NCBI GenBank assembly: GCA_041394945.1
Contig: JAWKHH010000004.1
Location: 744,001-808,000 of the forward strand
Direction of reading: 5' to 3'
Length of the DNA stretch: 64,000 bases
DNA from: Bryobacteraceae bacterium
GTDB taxonomy: Bacteria; Acidobacteriota; Terriglobia; Bryobacterales; Bryobacteraceae
Below are positions 16,800-25,722 of the stretch, one piece after another. Position 1 is the first letter of the stretch; every line of letters starts with the position of its first letter. The translations under genes and the position numbers were made by a program. The notes beneath the pieces are model-generated. The model was not told the DNA's origin. It made no database searches and was given only the letters and a program-made list of their open reading frames with translations.

Positions 16800-17314
16800 A
16801 GAAACTGATTGTGATTCTCGGTTTGTTGATCGCGATCTTCGGCTGGGCGCAGAAGCCTCCGCCGCCCGCCGTGGATGAGAAGCTACCGCTCGATCCGCCG
16901 GAGCAGCCCATCGCCTTCAACCACAAGCTCCATGTGAGCAAGGGAGTGGCGTGCAAGAACTGCCACGCGATCAAGGACCCCGGATTTCAGGCGGGCTATC
17001 CGAAGGAAGCGGTCTGCATGGGCTGCCACGCCATCATCAAGACGGATTCGCCCCAGATCCAGAAGCTGGCTGAGCACGCCAAGGCCAAAACGGCTGTACC
17101 CTGGGTGAAGGTCTACCAGGTCCCCGAGTATGTGTGGTTCTCGCACGCCTCGCACGTCGAAGACGCTAAGTTCGAGTGCGCCACGTGCCACGGACCCGTC
17201 GCCGAGCGCGAGGCGCTCTTCAAGGAGAAGCCGACGAATATGCATAGTTGCATGTCGTGCCACGCTCAGCACAAGGCTCCGAACGGATGCGATTTCTGTC
17301 ATAACTCCCAGTAA
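16796..17314 (+). CDS. Penta-haem c-type cytochrome
   Basis: This is a 172-residue exported cytochrome with signal peptide (MKKLIVILGLLIAIFGWAQ). Five CxxCH haem sites are visible: CKNCH, CMGCH, CATCH, CMSCH and CDFCH, with extra histidines (FNHKLH, FSHASHVEDAKF) placed as distal ligands in the manner of class III/c7 cytochromes. It overlaps the PQQ dehydrogenase stop by four bases, so it probably receives electrons from that enzyme and passes them to the respiratory chain. The exact acceptor is not visible. Confidence 0.9.
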   Translation: MKKLIVILGLLIAIFGWAQKPPPPAVDEKLPLDPPEQPIAFNHKLHVSKGVACKNCHAIKDPGFQAGYPKEAVCMGCHAIIKTDSPQIQKLAEHAKAKTAVPWVKVYQVPEYVWFSHASHVEDAKFECATCHGPVAEREALFKEKPTNMHSCMSCHAQHKAPNGCDFCHNSQ

Positions 17315-17336
17315 CCCGAGTTCAGGAGGTGCTTCC

Positions 17337-18413
17337 ATGAAGGTGAATCGCCGGACGATGATGACGGCTGGCGGGGTCGCCGCGCTTGTACCCGCCGCGG
17401 CCGCCGCCGTAAAATGGCCGCCCGCCCAAGGAGCCGGTACGCCCCGGATCTGCGTCGGCGCCGGGCGCGAAACAACCGAAGCGCAGATGCGCGAATGGGC
17501 GCAGGTGGGCGTGAAGTACGTGCTGATGGGCGGTCCGCGCATGCCGTGGACCGAGGACGGGCTGCGGGCCATCATGAACCGGTTTCGCGCCGGCGGCATC
17601 GAAGTGATCAACATGATGATCGGCGGGTTCAACGACGTCATCTGGGGCCGTCCGGGACGCGATGAACAGATCGAGCAGGTGATTCAATCGATCCGCGCGG
17701 CGGGCAAAGCGGGGCTGCCCGTGATCGAGTATAACTTCTACGCGCACCGGCTCACGGAAGGTTACAAGGAAGAAACCGGCCGCGCCGGCGCCGGCTACAC
17801 GGCCTACGACTACAAGTTATCGAAGGATCTTCCGCCGCGTGAAGGAGTTGGGACGCACACGCGCGCCGAACAGTTGAAACGCGCGAAGTACTTCCTTGAG
17901 GCCATCGTGCCGGAGGCCAGGAAGGCGAACGTGCGCCTGGCTCTCCATCCCAACGATCCGCCGGTGCCCATGAGCCGCGGCTCCGAGCAACTGATGGATA
18001 CCTTCGCCCACTGGAAGGAATACCTGGATCTCGTGAAGAGCCCGTACAACGGCATGACCTTCGACTGCGGCGTTACGCGCGAGATGGGCGAGGATCCGGT
18101 TGCCGTGTGCCGCCACCTCGGCGAGCGCGACTGCATCAATCACGTGCATTACCGCAACGTGGTGGTCCGGACGCCGTACGTCGACTACACCGAAGTCTTC
18201 ATCGACGAGGGTGTGGTGGATATGTTCGCCGTGATGACCGAACTCGTCCGGCAGAAGTACTCGCGCGGATTGTATCCGGAGCATCCAAGGGCGATCGATA
18301 TCGACCGGCGAGTGGGCATCCGCAATCAGTACCCGGGAGGCGGCGGCGACGTGGCGCAGATCTACAACGTCGCCTATGCGAAGGCGATGTTACAGGCGGC
18401 GCTGTCGCGGTAA
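17337..18413 (+). CDS. Exported TIM-barrel protein, mannonate dehydratase-like
   Basis: This is a 358-residue protein with a strong Shine-Dalgarno (AGGAGG) seven bases before its ATG. The N-terminus MKVNRRTMMTAGGVAALVPAA is a Tat signal. The body has the metal-binding barrel features of the UxuA/xylose-isomerase superfamily: PVIEYNFYAHR, RLALHPNDPPVP, FDCGVTREMGEDPVAV and INHVHYRNVV. Cytoplasmic UxuA dehydrates D-mannonate; this exported homologue may act on a sugar acid in the periplasm. Position directly after a PQQ sugar dehydrogenase makes a sugar-acid substrate attractive but unproven. It could instead be a sugar isomerase or epimerase of the same fold. Confidence 0.75.
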   Translation: MKVNRRTMMTAGGVAALVPAAAAAVKWPPAQGAGTPRICVGAGRETTEAQMREWAQVGVKYVLMGGPRMPWTEDGLRAIMNRFRAGGIEVINMMIGGFNDVIWGRPGRDEQIEQVIQSIRAAGKAGLPVIEYNFYAHRLTEGYKEETGRAGAGYTAYDYKLSKDLPPREGVGTHTRAEQLKRAKYFLEAIVPEARKANVRLALHPNDPPVPMSRGSEQLMDTFAHWKEYLDLVKSPYNGMTFDCGVTREMGEDPVAVCRHLGERDCINHVHYRNVVVRTPYVDYTEVFIDEGVVDMFAVMTELVRQKYSRGLYPEHPRAIDIDRRVGIRNQYPGGGGDVAQIYNVAYAKAMLQAALSR

Positions 18414-18414
18414 C

Positions 18415-18897
18415 TTACTTGTTCTGGAGCATCGGCACGCCCTCTTTGTTGGGCTTGCGGGCGAGTTCCGTGCCGGCGAAGCGGGCGATGGTGATCTCGG
18501 CGCGGTAGAGCACCTTGCATCCCTTCTCGAGGTGTCCGCCGAACGCCGGGCCATCGGGCGAAGAGAGCGTCATGTGCAGATGCGGTTCGCCAGCGGCGAT
18601 GAGTCCGTTGATGTTCAGGATTTCCATCGGACCCTTCTTTGTGGTGAACTGCTGCTCGGGCTCGGCGGCGAGCGATTTGACTCCGTGGAACGTGCATTCC
18701 TGGAGAGAGCCCGCGGCGGTGATCACGGCGCCGTCCTGAATGTCGTGCTTCCTGATCGCCGCGTTGATCGTCTCGAGCAGCAGGTCGCCGCGGTCCAAGC
18801 GGATGCGGATCACGTCCTTGATCGCGGTGACCGGGAAGATCTCGGCTCCATGCGCAGCGGCGCTTGCCAGGAGCGCCGCCGTGATCAGCCGTGTCAT
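18415..18897 (-). CDS. PPC/DUF296 domain exported protein
   Basis: This is a 160-residue protein from an ATG that overlaps the stop of the upstream ThuA-like gene. A signal peptide (LITAALLASAAAHG) precedes a PPC (DUF296) domain: GDLLLETINAAIRKHDIQDG, GSLQECTF and the metal-site GEPHLHMTLSSPDG followed by GGHLEKG. These three conserved histidines bind a metal in structures of bacterial PPC proteins. The domain is a trimer of unknown activity in bacteria, DNA-binding in plants. Export here argues against a DNA role. It ends one base after the convergent TIM-barrel gene. Confidence 0.82.
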   Translation of the reverse strand: MTRLITAALLASAAAHGAEIFPVTAIKDVIRIRLDRGDLLLETINAAIRKHDIQDGAVITAAGSLQECTFHGVKSLAAEPEQQFTTKKGPMEILNINGLIAAGEPHLHMTLSSPDGPAFGGHLEKGCKVLYRAEITIARFAGTELARKPNKEGVPMLQNK

Positions 18898-19700
18898 GGC
18901 TTGGGCCGCGGGGTGGCGTCGATCCTGGTCATGCCGAGTCCCCACTTGATCGCCTCGAGCCACATCTTCTGAACGTCGGGCCGGTTCCACGCGTCCTCGC
19001 GATGGCCGAAGGTGGAGTAGAACACGCGGCCCTTGCCGTAATCGCGAATCCAGGTGACCGCGAAGTCCTTGTCGGTGCGCTTCACGCGCGGATTCTTGAG
19101 GTCGAGCTTGGAGGCGTCCAGCGTCATCAGCACGCGCACGCGGTCCCGGGAGAAGGCTTTTGGCTGATAGATCTCATCCATGATGGCGAACTCTTTCGGG
19201 AAGTGCCGCACGATCGGGTTGGTTTCGTCTTCCACCACCACCGGAGCCGGAAACTGGTTCCAGGGATGGCCGTCGAACCAGCCGCCGATCATCTCGCCGT
19301 ACTCGGGCCAGTCGTAGAACGTATCGAGCGCCGAGTGCGCGCCGAGAAACGCTTTGCCGTCGTCCTTCACGAATGCGAGAAGATCCGCCTTCTGCTCCGC
19401 GCTGAGGTCGAGTTCACCGGTCGTATAGAAGATCACCGCATCGAAGTAGTCGAGTGTCTTGGCGTTGCCGCCGAGCTTCTTCTTGGTGATGAGCTGAGTA
19501 TCGGTGCGGATGTAGGTGTCCCAAAGCCCGCTCTCCTGGCCGATTTTCCAGATGGTGGCGAGTCCGTGCGAAGTGGCGTCGTGCTGGAAGCCCTTTACCT
19601 GGCCGATAGCGAGAATCTTCTTTTTCTTGGGAGCCGGGCGCTGGGCCCACAGTGGAACGGCAAGAGCAAGGGCCATGAGCAGGAGGATGCTGCGTCGCAT
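18894..19700 (-). CDS. ThuA-like domain exported protein
   Basis: This is a 268-residue protein with signal peptide MRRSILLLMALALAVPLWA. The ThuA fold (class I glutamine amidotransferase-like flavodoxin fold) is recognisable by VKGFQHDATSHGLATI, YFDAVIFYTTGELDLS, GKAFLGAHSALDTFYDWPEYGEMIGGWFDGHPW in short segments, and the terminal RDYGKGRVFYSTFGHREDAW. ThuA proteins are linked with trehalose or disaccharide use and are common in Planctomycetes, Verrucomicrobia and Acidobacteria, with no settled reaction. It is coupled to the PPC protein downstream. Confidence 0.85.
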   Translation of the reverse strand: MRRSILLLMALALAVPLWAQRPAPKKKKILAIGQVKGFQHDATSHGLATIWKIGQESGLWDTYIRTDTQLITKKKLGGNAKTLDYFDAVIFYTTGELDLSAEQKADLLAFVKDDGKAFLGAHSALDTFYDWPEYGEMIGGWFDGHPWNQFPAPVVVEDETNPIVRHFPKEFAIMDEIYQPKAFSRDRVRVLMTLDASKLDLKNPRVKRTDKDFAVTWIRDYGKGRVFYSTFGHREDAWNRPDVQKMWLEAIKWGLGMTRIDATPRPKP

Positions 19701-19726
19701 GACTCAAGCGTATCTCAATTTGGGCC

Positions 19727-19732
19727 TATACT
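19727..19732 (+). promoter_or_regulatory. Candidate -10 element of the membrane methyltransferase gene
   Basis: TATACT nine bases before the ATG at 19742 with no Shine-Dalgarno in between. The spacing implies a leaderless or nearly leaderless message. No clear -35 is visible. Confidence 0.45.
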
Positions 19733-19741
19733 CTACCTTGG

Positions 19742-20296
19742 ATGAGTGCTCTAGCCTTCGCATGGATACTGTTCGTGACCGTCTTCGTGCTTGGCCACTT
19801 GCGCGTGCGCGGCCAACGCGGCGGCGGGCCCCCGAAGGAGAATCGCGTCAGGAAGGACAGCCGGTCCAACGCCGGCCTCCTGCTGCAGGCGGCGGCCCTC
19901 ACGATTGCCTTGGCGTTCGAACTTCCTCGCCGGGTGGAGTGGGCGCCCGCCGTGTGGATTCTCGCGTTTGGTTCGGTAGCGCTGGCGGCGTGGTCCCTCT
20001 GGGCGCTCGGGCGGCAATGGCGGATCCAGGCCGTGATCACCGACGATCACGAGTTGATCACCACTGGACCATACCGTTTCGTCCGTCACCCGGTGTACCT
20101 GGCGTTGCTCGGGATGATGGCCGCGACGTCGCTGTGGCGAGGTCCGCTTCTGCCGTCGCTGCTGTCGATCGCGGTCTACGTGGCCGGCACTGAAGTGCGG
20201 GTTCGCGCCGAAGACGGCATCCTGGCGCAGGCGTTCGGCGAGAAGTTCGAAGCTTGGCGCCGCCGCACGCCTGCCTATCTGCCGGGCATTCGCTAA
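19742..20296 (+). CDS. Isoprenylcysteine carboxyl methyltransferase-like membrane protein
   Basis: This is a 184-residue integral membrane protein with about four hydrophobic segments. Near the C-terminus it has the ICMT/PEMT motif ELITTGPYRFVRHPVYLALLG with a following acidic motif (EVRVRAEDGILAQAFGEKFEAW, quoted in part), which forms the SAM-binding pocket in this family. Bacterial members have unknown acceptors. The stop codon overlaps the convergent gene's stop by four bases. The predicted -10 TATACT sits nine bases before the ATG. Confidence 0.82.
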   Translation: MSALAFAWILFVTVFVLGHLRVRGQRGGGPPKENRVRKDSRSNAGLLLQAAALTIALAFELPRRVEWAPAVWILAFGSVALAAWSLWALGRQWRIQAVITDDHELITTGPYRFVRHPVYLALLGMMAATSLWRGPLLPSLLSIAVYVAGTEVRVRAEDGILAQAFGEKFEAWRRRTPAYLPGIR

Positions 20297-21963
20297 CTGA
20301 CTTGGAACTCGATGGTGTGATCGAACGGCGTGTAACCGGTAAGATACACGGTCCGGCCGCCGATAGCCGGCTCTGCGCCGCGCACTTCGGTGTAAGTCGT
20401 CGCCGCCGCGCCGGGGCCGAACCGGATGGTTCCGCCGCCGGACTTCCACGTCGCCGTCCGTCCCTCTCGCAGAAGCCAACCGTCGGCCGGATGCGGAGCC
20501 TTGTCACACCCGGTCAACTCGCCGTCGCCCGGAAGGCTGATCTCAATCGCAACCGGAACGTCCGCCGTGCCGGTGACGTTGACGCGCATCCGGAAGCCAT
20601 TCGACGTCTCCGTGATTTCGACCGTTCGCGTCTGCGTGCAGACTTCGGACCGCCGCCGTCTCAATCGGACCTCGTACCACTGGTCCACTCCCCACGGTTG
20701 CTCTTCGCCGAGGGGCTGGTAGTAACCGGCGTCGAGGCTCTGCGTGAGCCGATACGTCGAGCCGGCCTTCTCGCCATGGGTGGAGACGAATTGCCCCTTG
20801 CCGAAGAAGGCCGAAGCCATCCGCACGGCGCCGACGATCGCGTCGCCGCGCCGGAGTGTGAAGAACCGGCTGTAACCTTCGAGTAAGATCGTCGCGCTGG
20901 TGAGCCCTCGGCGGATGCGCGCGATGCGCATGTTCGGGAAGAAGCGCTCGTAATTATCGGGGACCGCCTTGGGCTCCGGGCCGGCGGCCTGTAAGTCCGG
21001 ATGAACCATCAACTCCACCATGCCCGGCTCGAACTGGCGCGCCAGTGTTTCGAAGACGCCGTTTCCGTCGGTGAGCGCGACGTGCCGCAGGGCCAGCCAG
21101 TATCCGGAAAGCGACCCGCGCGTGTTCAGATCCTGCCGTCGCGAAACCTCCGTCACCGGCTCATTGCCGGGATGCAGCAGGGAGAGCATCGCGCCAAGAT
21201 TCCGGCGAACCGGATCGAGCACCGCCGGGCGCTTCAGCTCACGCGCGACGACCGTGAGGGCGCGGTTCACCACGCCGTTGTAACCGCCGGTGCTGCGCTC
21301 GGAGTACATGCCGTCCGAATCGATATCGATGCCTTCGGAGAGCCAGAGGTCCGCGCGCTTGACGAGCGCCGGGTCCGGATAGATGGCGTTCGCCTGAGAC
21401 AAAGCGGCGCACATCACCCATCGATGATTCGGCGTGTGGACGCCGCCGTTGACGAGGCCGCGCACGTGGCGATCGAAGATGGGCTTGATCAACCCTTCGA
21501 GCTCGTCCGACTTCGTTTCGCGCGCCAGCTTCGCCGCCGCCGCCATGCTGTACATGGCGAACGAGGTGTCGGGCGGGGAATTGAAGTTGGTGATCAGGAG
21601 ATCGATGTTTCCATCGGGTGTTGTGCGGCGGTCCAGGAAGCCGATCGCGAGCTTCAGCCGATCCATCACCTCGCCGCTCCGGTAGAAGCGGGATTTCGGC
21701 TGGACGAGGGCCGCCACGTAATTTGCGACCAGGCCCGCGGCCGGGCCGCCGTGATGGAGCCCGTCGGCGTCTGGCAGGCCGCCGAGCCAACGGCTGCCGC
21801 GCTCCGTCGTTTGCCTTTCGAGCAAACGCGCCGTGGCGTCGCTGTGCTGGTCGATTCGCTTTTGATTCAGCTCCCAGTAGGGAGCGCCGGAGGTGGTTTG
21901 CGCGGCGGCGACGGCTGCCAACGAGCCGAGTGCGCCTCTGCGCGATACCCTGACGTTGCTCAA
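20293..21963 (-). CDS. Tat-exported alpha-toroid protein, possible polysaccharide-active enzyme
   Basis: This is a 556-residue protein that must start at a TTG, since an in-frame stop lies five codons upstream and no other start leaves the signal intact. SNVRVSRRGALGSLAAVAAAQ is a Tat-like signal. The N-terminal 300 residues are helical (repeated NRAL, SMAAAAKLARET, GGVHTPNHRWVMCAALSQAN), like the alpha/alpha toroid of heparinase- and alginate-lyase-type proteins. The C-terminal 200 are beta-rich (GKGQFVSTHGEKAGSTYRL). No exact family can be assigned. It lies 34 bases after a TonB receptor gene, and its start codon is inside the loop of an 11-base-pair hairpin (21945-21976). A role in polymer breakdown is inferred from fold and neighbour only. 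Confidence 0.7.
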   Translation of the reverse strand: MSNVRVSRRGALGSLAAVAAAQTTSGAPYWELNQKRIDQHSDATARLLERQTTERGSRWLGGLPDADGLHHGGPAAGLVANYVAALVQPKSRFYRSGEVMDRLKLAIGFLDRRTTPDGNIDLLITNFNSPPDTSFAMYSMAAAAKLARETKSDELEGLIKPIFDRHVRGLVNGGVHTPNHRWVMCAALSQANAIYPDPALVKRADLWLSEGIDIDSDGMYSERSTGGYNGVVNRALTVVARELKRPAVLDPVRRNLGAMLSLLHPGNEPVTEVSRRQDLNTRGSLSGYWLALRHVALTDGNGVFETLARQFEPGMVELMVHPDLQAAGPEPKAVPDNYERFFPNMRIARIRRGLTSATILLEGYSRFFTLRRGDAIVGAVRMASAFFGKGQFVSTHGEKAGSTYRLTQSLDAGYYQPLGEEQPWGVDQWYEVRLRRRRSEVCTQTRTVEITETSNGFRMRVNVTGTADVPVAIEISLPGDGELTGCDKAPHPADGWLLREGRTATWKSGGGTIRFGPGAAATTYTEVRGAEPAIGGRTVYLTGYTPFDHTIEFQVS

Positions 21964-21976
21964 ACCGTCAGGGTAT
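21945..21976 (-). promoter_or_regulatory. Hairpin enclosing the TTG start codon of the toroid protein
   Basis: ATACCCTGACG and CGTCAGGGTAT form a perfect 11-base-pair stem with a 10-base loop, and the loop contains the TTG start codon of the gene at 21963. There is no T-run, so a terminator is unlikely. It lies 22 bases after the TonB receptor stop on the same strand and could limit translation or act as a processing site between the two genes. Confidence 0.6.
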
Positions 21977-21997
21977 CACGAGCGGTCCGATGGGCGA

Positions 21998-24900
21998 TCA
22001 GAACGCGAGACGAAGCGCGAACTGCAACTGCCGCGGCGGCGCGGTGGATGTGATCGTCCCGAAGGCGTTGCTGCTGCGGTTACCTTCCGGCGTCCCGAAG
22101 TTTGTCCGGTTGAAGAGGTTAAAGAACTCGGCCCGGAACTCCACGTTCCATCCTTCGCGCGGAAGCGGGAATGCCTTGTGAAGGCCGAGGTCAGTTTGCA
22201 GGAGGCCTGGTCCGGTAACCGTGTTGCGGCCGGCGTTGCCGAACGGATTGCTCTCCGTGGAAGGAACGACGGCCACGGCCGCCGGATTCAGGTAGTTGAA
22301 CCATTCGCCGTCGGCGGTCTTCGGTTCGCCGGTGATGTTCGGCCGATAAGTGCCCGCCGAAGCCACCTGCTGCCGCGCCACCGGACTGTAGCGCAGGTTG
22401 ACCGGGGCGCCGGTTGCCGCCGTGGTGATCTGCGTAAGGCGCCATCCGCCGAGCACTCCTTCCACCGGACGGCTCCAACCGGCGCCGAGCGCGCGGCCCT
22501 TGCCGAAAGGTAGATCCCACACGACGGTGAGCGTGTTGTTCAGTTTCTGGTTGTAGCCGCTTTGCGCCTTGTTTGCCTGCATGCGCGAGAAGTGCACGCG
22601 AGAGTCGTCGCCGTTCTGCGTTTCCAGGTGGCCGCTGGCGTTGTCCATTGCCTTCCCATAAGTGAACGAATTCAATAAGTAGAAGCCGGCGGAGAAGCGC
22701 CGCTCGAGCTTCGTCTGGAGAGCGTTATAGTTGGCCCATCCGCCGTTGAACGACGACTGGATGTAGCCGAATCCCTGCACCGGGCGCCGCTGATCCACTG
22801 TAAGATTCCGGCCCGGTTCGTTCAGCCGTGATTCGTTGATGTCGGAGAGGATGATCAGTTTGTTTGACCGGTTCCCGACATAGGCGACGTCGAGGACGAA
22901 GTCCTTCGCCAATTCGCGTTGAACGGTGAAGTGCCAGCCGGTGGTGTAGGCCGTGCGCGTGTTGGCCGGCGTGTAGTTGGTGCGAGTGGTGAGCGTGGAC
23001 GCGCGCGACGGATCGAGCAGCGCAGCGGGATAGCCATCCTGGGTGGGCACGAAGCAGGAGGCGAGATCCTGGCTGGCGGCGCACGGCCCTTGGCCCGGCT
23101 GCTGATTCACCGTGATATTGAAGATCCCCGGCAGGTTGTAGCTCAGGAGATTCTCACCGCCGAGCCGGTTGAAGTGGACGTAGCTCACGCCGACGGCGGA
23201 GCGGATGACGGTTTTCGGGGAGGCCGTGTAGGCAAGGCCGAGGCGGGGCGCGAAGTTGTTCCGGTCCGGGTTCACCAGCGCGCGGTCGTAGATAGAGCCG
23301 TCCTTCGCAGGGATCAACGATCGCGTGGCCGGGTCGAAGTTGGACAGAATGTTGTCGCTTTCCCACTGCGGGGTGGCGAATTCGTATCGCAGGCCGGCGT
23401 TGAGCGACAGGCGTGACGAGAGCTTGTAGTCGTCCTGAATGTAGAAGAAGTTCATCCTCTGCCGCAGGTGCACGATTACGGCATTCGAAAGCGAGTAGCT
23501 GTTGCGGAGGCCGAACATGAAGTCTGCCAGGTTGTAGAGGTTATTCGAAGAGGAGTTAGGGGCGCTGAAACGGCTGCTATAGGTGTCGCGCCCGTACTTG
23601 GGGTTGAAGTCGTCGATCTCCGTGTTGATGGCCTGGAACTCCCAGCCCGCTTTCAGCGAATGGCGGCCTTGCATGCGGCTCCAGTTGATCTTCGGATTGA
23701 TCACCATGGGGTTCTGGAACTGCGGGTTCGAAGACTGCTGGCCGAAGTTCGGATATCCGCCGACACCCTGGGAATAAAGGCCGCCGGCGAAGCGCGGATC
23801 TTCGGGAAGGCCAGGGATGCCGTACGCCGTGCTGGCCGGAGGCTGGCCGATGAACACCGGAAACTTGCCGCCCTCGGTCTTTCCGATACCGATGCGGAAC
23901 TCCATGACCGATCGCGGATCCATGGTCCACGTGGCGCCGCCGGCGATCTGATAGTTCAGCACGCGCACGTTCCCGTTGGCGTCGCCGCCGGAGGGGCCGG
24001 GGATTGCCGGCGGTTCGAAGTTATTCATCAGCCGGTGGCTGTAGCGGAAGAAGGCGTTCAGGGCGGAGCCGGGATAGTAATCCACCTTGATATCGCCCTT
24101 GTCGTTCACGTCGGACCGGCGAGGCAGGCTCTCGAAGTTATTCGACGTTCCGGCGCGATTCACGGCCGGCAGTTCGGAAAGGACCTTGCGGGCGAATGGC
24201 GTAATGTCGCTCTGCGGGATCGCGCCGTTCGGATACTCTTTGCCGGTAAACGGGTTTCGAACCGGGATGCCGAGAATCCCCTGGCGTTGATCGGCGGTGG
24301 GCAGCGTCGAAAGGGCCAACTGACGCGTCACACGCCGGAAGCCTTCGTAGTCGGCGAAGAAGAACATCTTGTCACGCCGGATCGGTCCGCCAAAAGCGGC
24401 GCCAAACTGATTCTGGACGAGCGTCGGTTTGCGGTTCTCGCGCGGTTTGAAGAAGCCCACCGCGTTCAGCGAGGTGTTGCGCATGTACTCCCAGGCGGCG
24501 CCATGGAATTCGTTTGTCCCGCTGCGGATACTGGCGTTGATGACGGCGCCGCCGGCGCGGCCGAACTCCGCCGAGTAGTTATTGGTCTGGACCTTGAACT
24601 CGGCGACGGCGTCGGGCGAAAGTTGGACGACCTGGTTCGAGAAGCCTTGGTTCGACGTGCCGTAGGCGTTGTTATCCACGCCGTCGACCACGAAATTATT
24701 CAGGGCGCTGCGCAGGCCGTTGACGTTGAAGGAGGCGTCGCGCGAAACCGCGATCGCCGAGCGGCGGACGCCCGGCGCCAGCAGAGCAAGGTCGGCATAG
24801 GCACGGCCGTTGAGCGGCAGGTTTACGATCTGCTGAGCGCTCACCACCTGGCCGCGGTCGCTCGATTCGGTTTCGAGCGCTTGCACGGAACCGGTGACGG

Positions 24901-25243
24901 TGACCGTTTCCGCCACCTGGCCCACCGACATCGTGAGATCCACGCGCTGCCTGGCGTTGACGGTTACGGTGAATTCCTCGGCTTGCGTCCGTGCGAAGCC
25001 GGCTTTCTCGCCGACGATCCGGTAGCGGCCGATGCGGACATTGACGAATTCGAACGAGCCCGTCTCGTCTGTCTCACGGGATATCGAAACGCCGGTGTTG
25101 ACGTTCTCGAGAGAAACCCGGACGCCGCCGATGACGGCGTCGGTGGAATCCTTCACCGTTCCCAATACGGTGGCGGTTTCAAATTGGCAAAACGCCGCGC
25201 TGACGCAGGCCAGGATGGGTAAGAAGCGTGATAGTAATTTCAT
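21998..25243 (-). CDS. Oar-like TonB-dependent receptor with carboxypeptidase-regulatory domain
   Basis: This is a 1081-residue outer-membrane protein. After the signal peptide, residues 22-110 form a carboxypeptidase regulatory-like beta sandwich (VLGTVKDSTDAVIGGVRVSL), then a plug domain (NLPLNGRAYADLALLAPGV, FVVDGVDNNAYG) and a long beta-barrel ending in an aromatic C-terminal LRLAF. This layout is typical of the large Oar-type receptors that are abundant in Acidobacteria; the ligand is unknown, but many take up plant or microbial polymers or act in adhesion. No TonB-box function can be read. The downstream toroid protein is close enough to share a transcript. Confidence 0.93.
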   Translation of the reverse strand: MKLLSRFLPILACVSAAFCQFETATVLGTVKDSTDAVIGGVRVSLENVNTGVSISRETDETGSFEFVNVRIGRYRIVGEKAGFARTQAEEFTVTVNARQRVDLTMSVGQVAETVTVTGSVQALETESSDRGQVVSAQQIVNLPLNGRAYADLALLAPGVRRSAIAVSRDASFNVNGLRSALNNFVVDGVDNNAYGTSNQGFSNQVVQLSPDAVAEFKVQTNNYSAEFGRAGGAVINASIRSGTNEFHGAAWEYMRNTSLNAVGFFKPRENRKPTLVQNQFGAAFGGPIRRDKMFFFADYEGFRRVTRQLALSTLPTADQRQGILGIPVRNPFTGKEYPNGAIPQSDITPFARKVLSELPAVNRAGTSNNFESLPRRSDVNDKGDIKVDYYPGSALNAFFRYSHRLMNNFEPPAIPGPSGGDANGNVRVLNYQIAGGATWTMDPRSVMEFRIGIGKTEGGKFPVFIGQPPASTAYGIPGLPEDPRFAGGLYSQGVGGYPNFGQQSSNPQFQNPMVINPKINWSRMQGRHSLKAGWEFQAINTEIDDFNPKYGRDTYSSRFSAPNSSSNNLYNLADFMFGLRNSYSLSNAVIVHLRQRMNFFYIQDDYKLSSRLSLNAGLRYEFATPQWESDNILSNFDPATRSLIPAKDGSIYDRALVNPDRNNFAPRLGLAYTASPKTVIRSAVGVSYVHFNRLGGENLLSYNLPGIFNITVNQQPGQGPCAASQDLASCFVPTQDGYPAALLDPSRASTLTTRTNYTPANTRTAYTTGWHFTVQRELAKDFVLDVAYVGNRSNKLIILSDINESRLNEPGRNLTVDQRRPVQGFGYIQSSFNGGWANYNALQTKLERRFSAGFYLLNSFTYGKAMDNASGHLETQNGDDSRVHFSRMQANKAQSGYNQKLNNTLTVVWDLPFGKGRALGAGWSRPVEGVLGGWRLTQITTAATGAPVNLRYSPVARQQVASAGTYRPNITGEPKTADGEWFNYLNPAAVAVVPSTESNPFGNAGRNTVTGPGLLQTDLGLHKAFPLPREGWNVEFRAEFFNLFNRTNFGTPEGNRSSNAFGTITSTAPPRQLQFALRLAF

Positions 25244-25338
25244 GAGTCGGACTCCCGAAGCTATGGTTCAGACCTAGCCAGGATCGCAGATCGACGTTTC
25301 GATGGCATGACACCGCGTGCTATCTTGCGAAGTGCCCT

Positions 25339-25722
25339 ATGCGAGTGATCACCGCAGTCGTCGTCGCCCTTCTTCTCTGCGCTTGTAACGGACCGGAACC
25401 AGCCGTGCAAACGCCACCACCGGCCGTCGCGGCGCCGCCTCCAACGCTCTCCTCCGTGGATCCGCCGGGAACGCGGGCCGGACTGGCCTTCAACAAACAG
25501 CCGGACGGGTCATCGGCGCTGGCGGCCACTGGCAGCGGCTTCGCGCCGGGCGCCGCGATTACGGCAAACGGCCAACGCCTGGAGACGGTCTTCGGGAACG
25601 AGGGGTGGTTGACGGCCAACGTGCCCGCCTCGATCTACGCCACCGCCGGGCGGGTACCGATCGTTGTCGTGAATCCGGATGGCGCGGCGTCGGCGCCGGT
25701 GGACTTTATCGTGCGGCCTTGA
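25339..25722 (+). CDS. Small IPT/TIG-like lipoprotein
   Basis: This is a 127-residue protein with a lipobox (ALLLCACN) after a short hydrophobic signal, then a Pro-rich linker and one immunoglobulin-like IPT/TIG repeat (LAATGSGFAPGAAITANGQRL, VPIVVVNPDGAASAPVDFIV). The fold is used for extracellular binding. The function is unknown. It ends one base from the convergent hypothetical gene. A TATCTT hexamer lies about 14 bases before the ATG. Confidence 0.75.
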   Translation: MRVITAVVVALLLCACNGPEPAVQTPPPAVAAPPPTLSSVDPPGTRAGLAFNKQPDGSSALAATGSGFAPGAAITANGQRLETVFGNEGWLTANVPASIYATAGRVPIVVVNPDGAASAPVDFIVRP

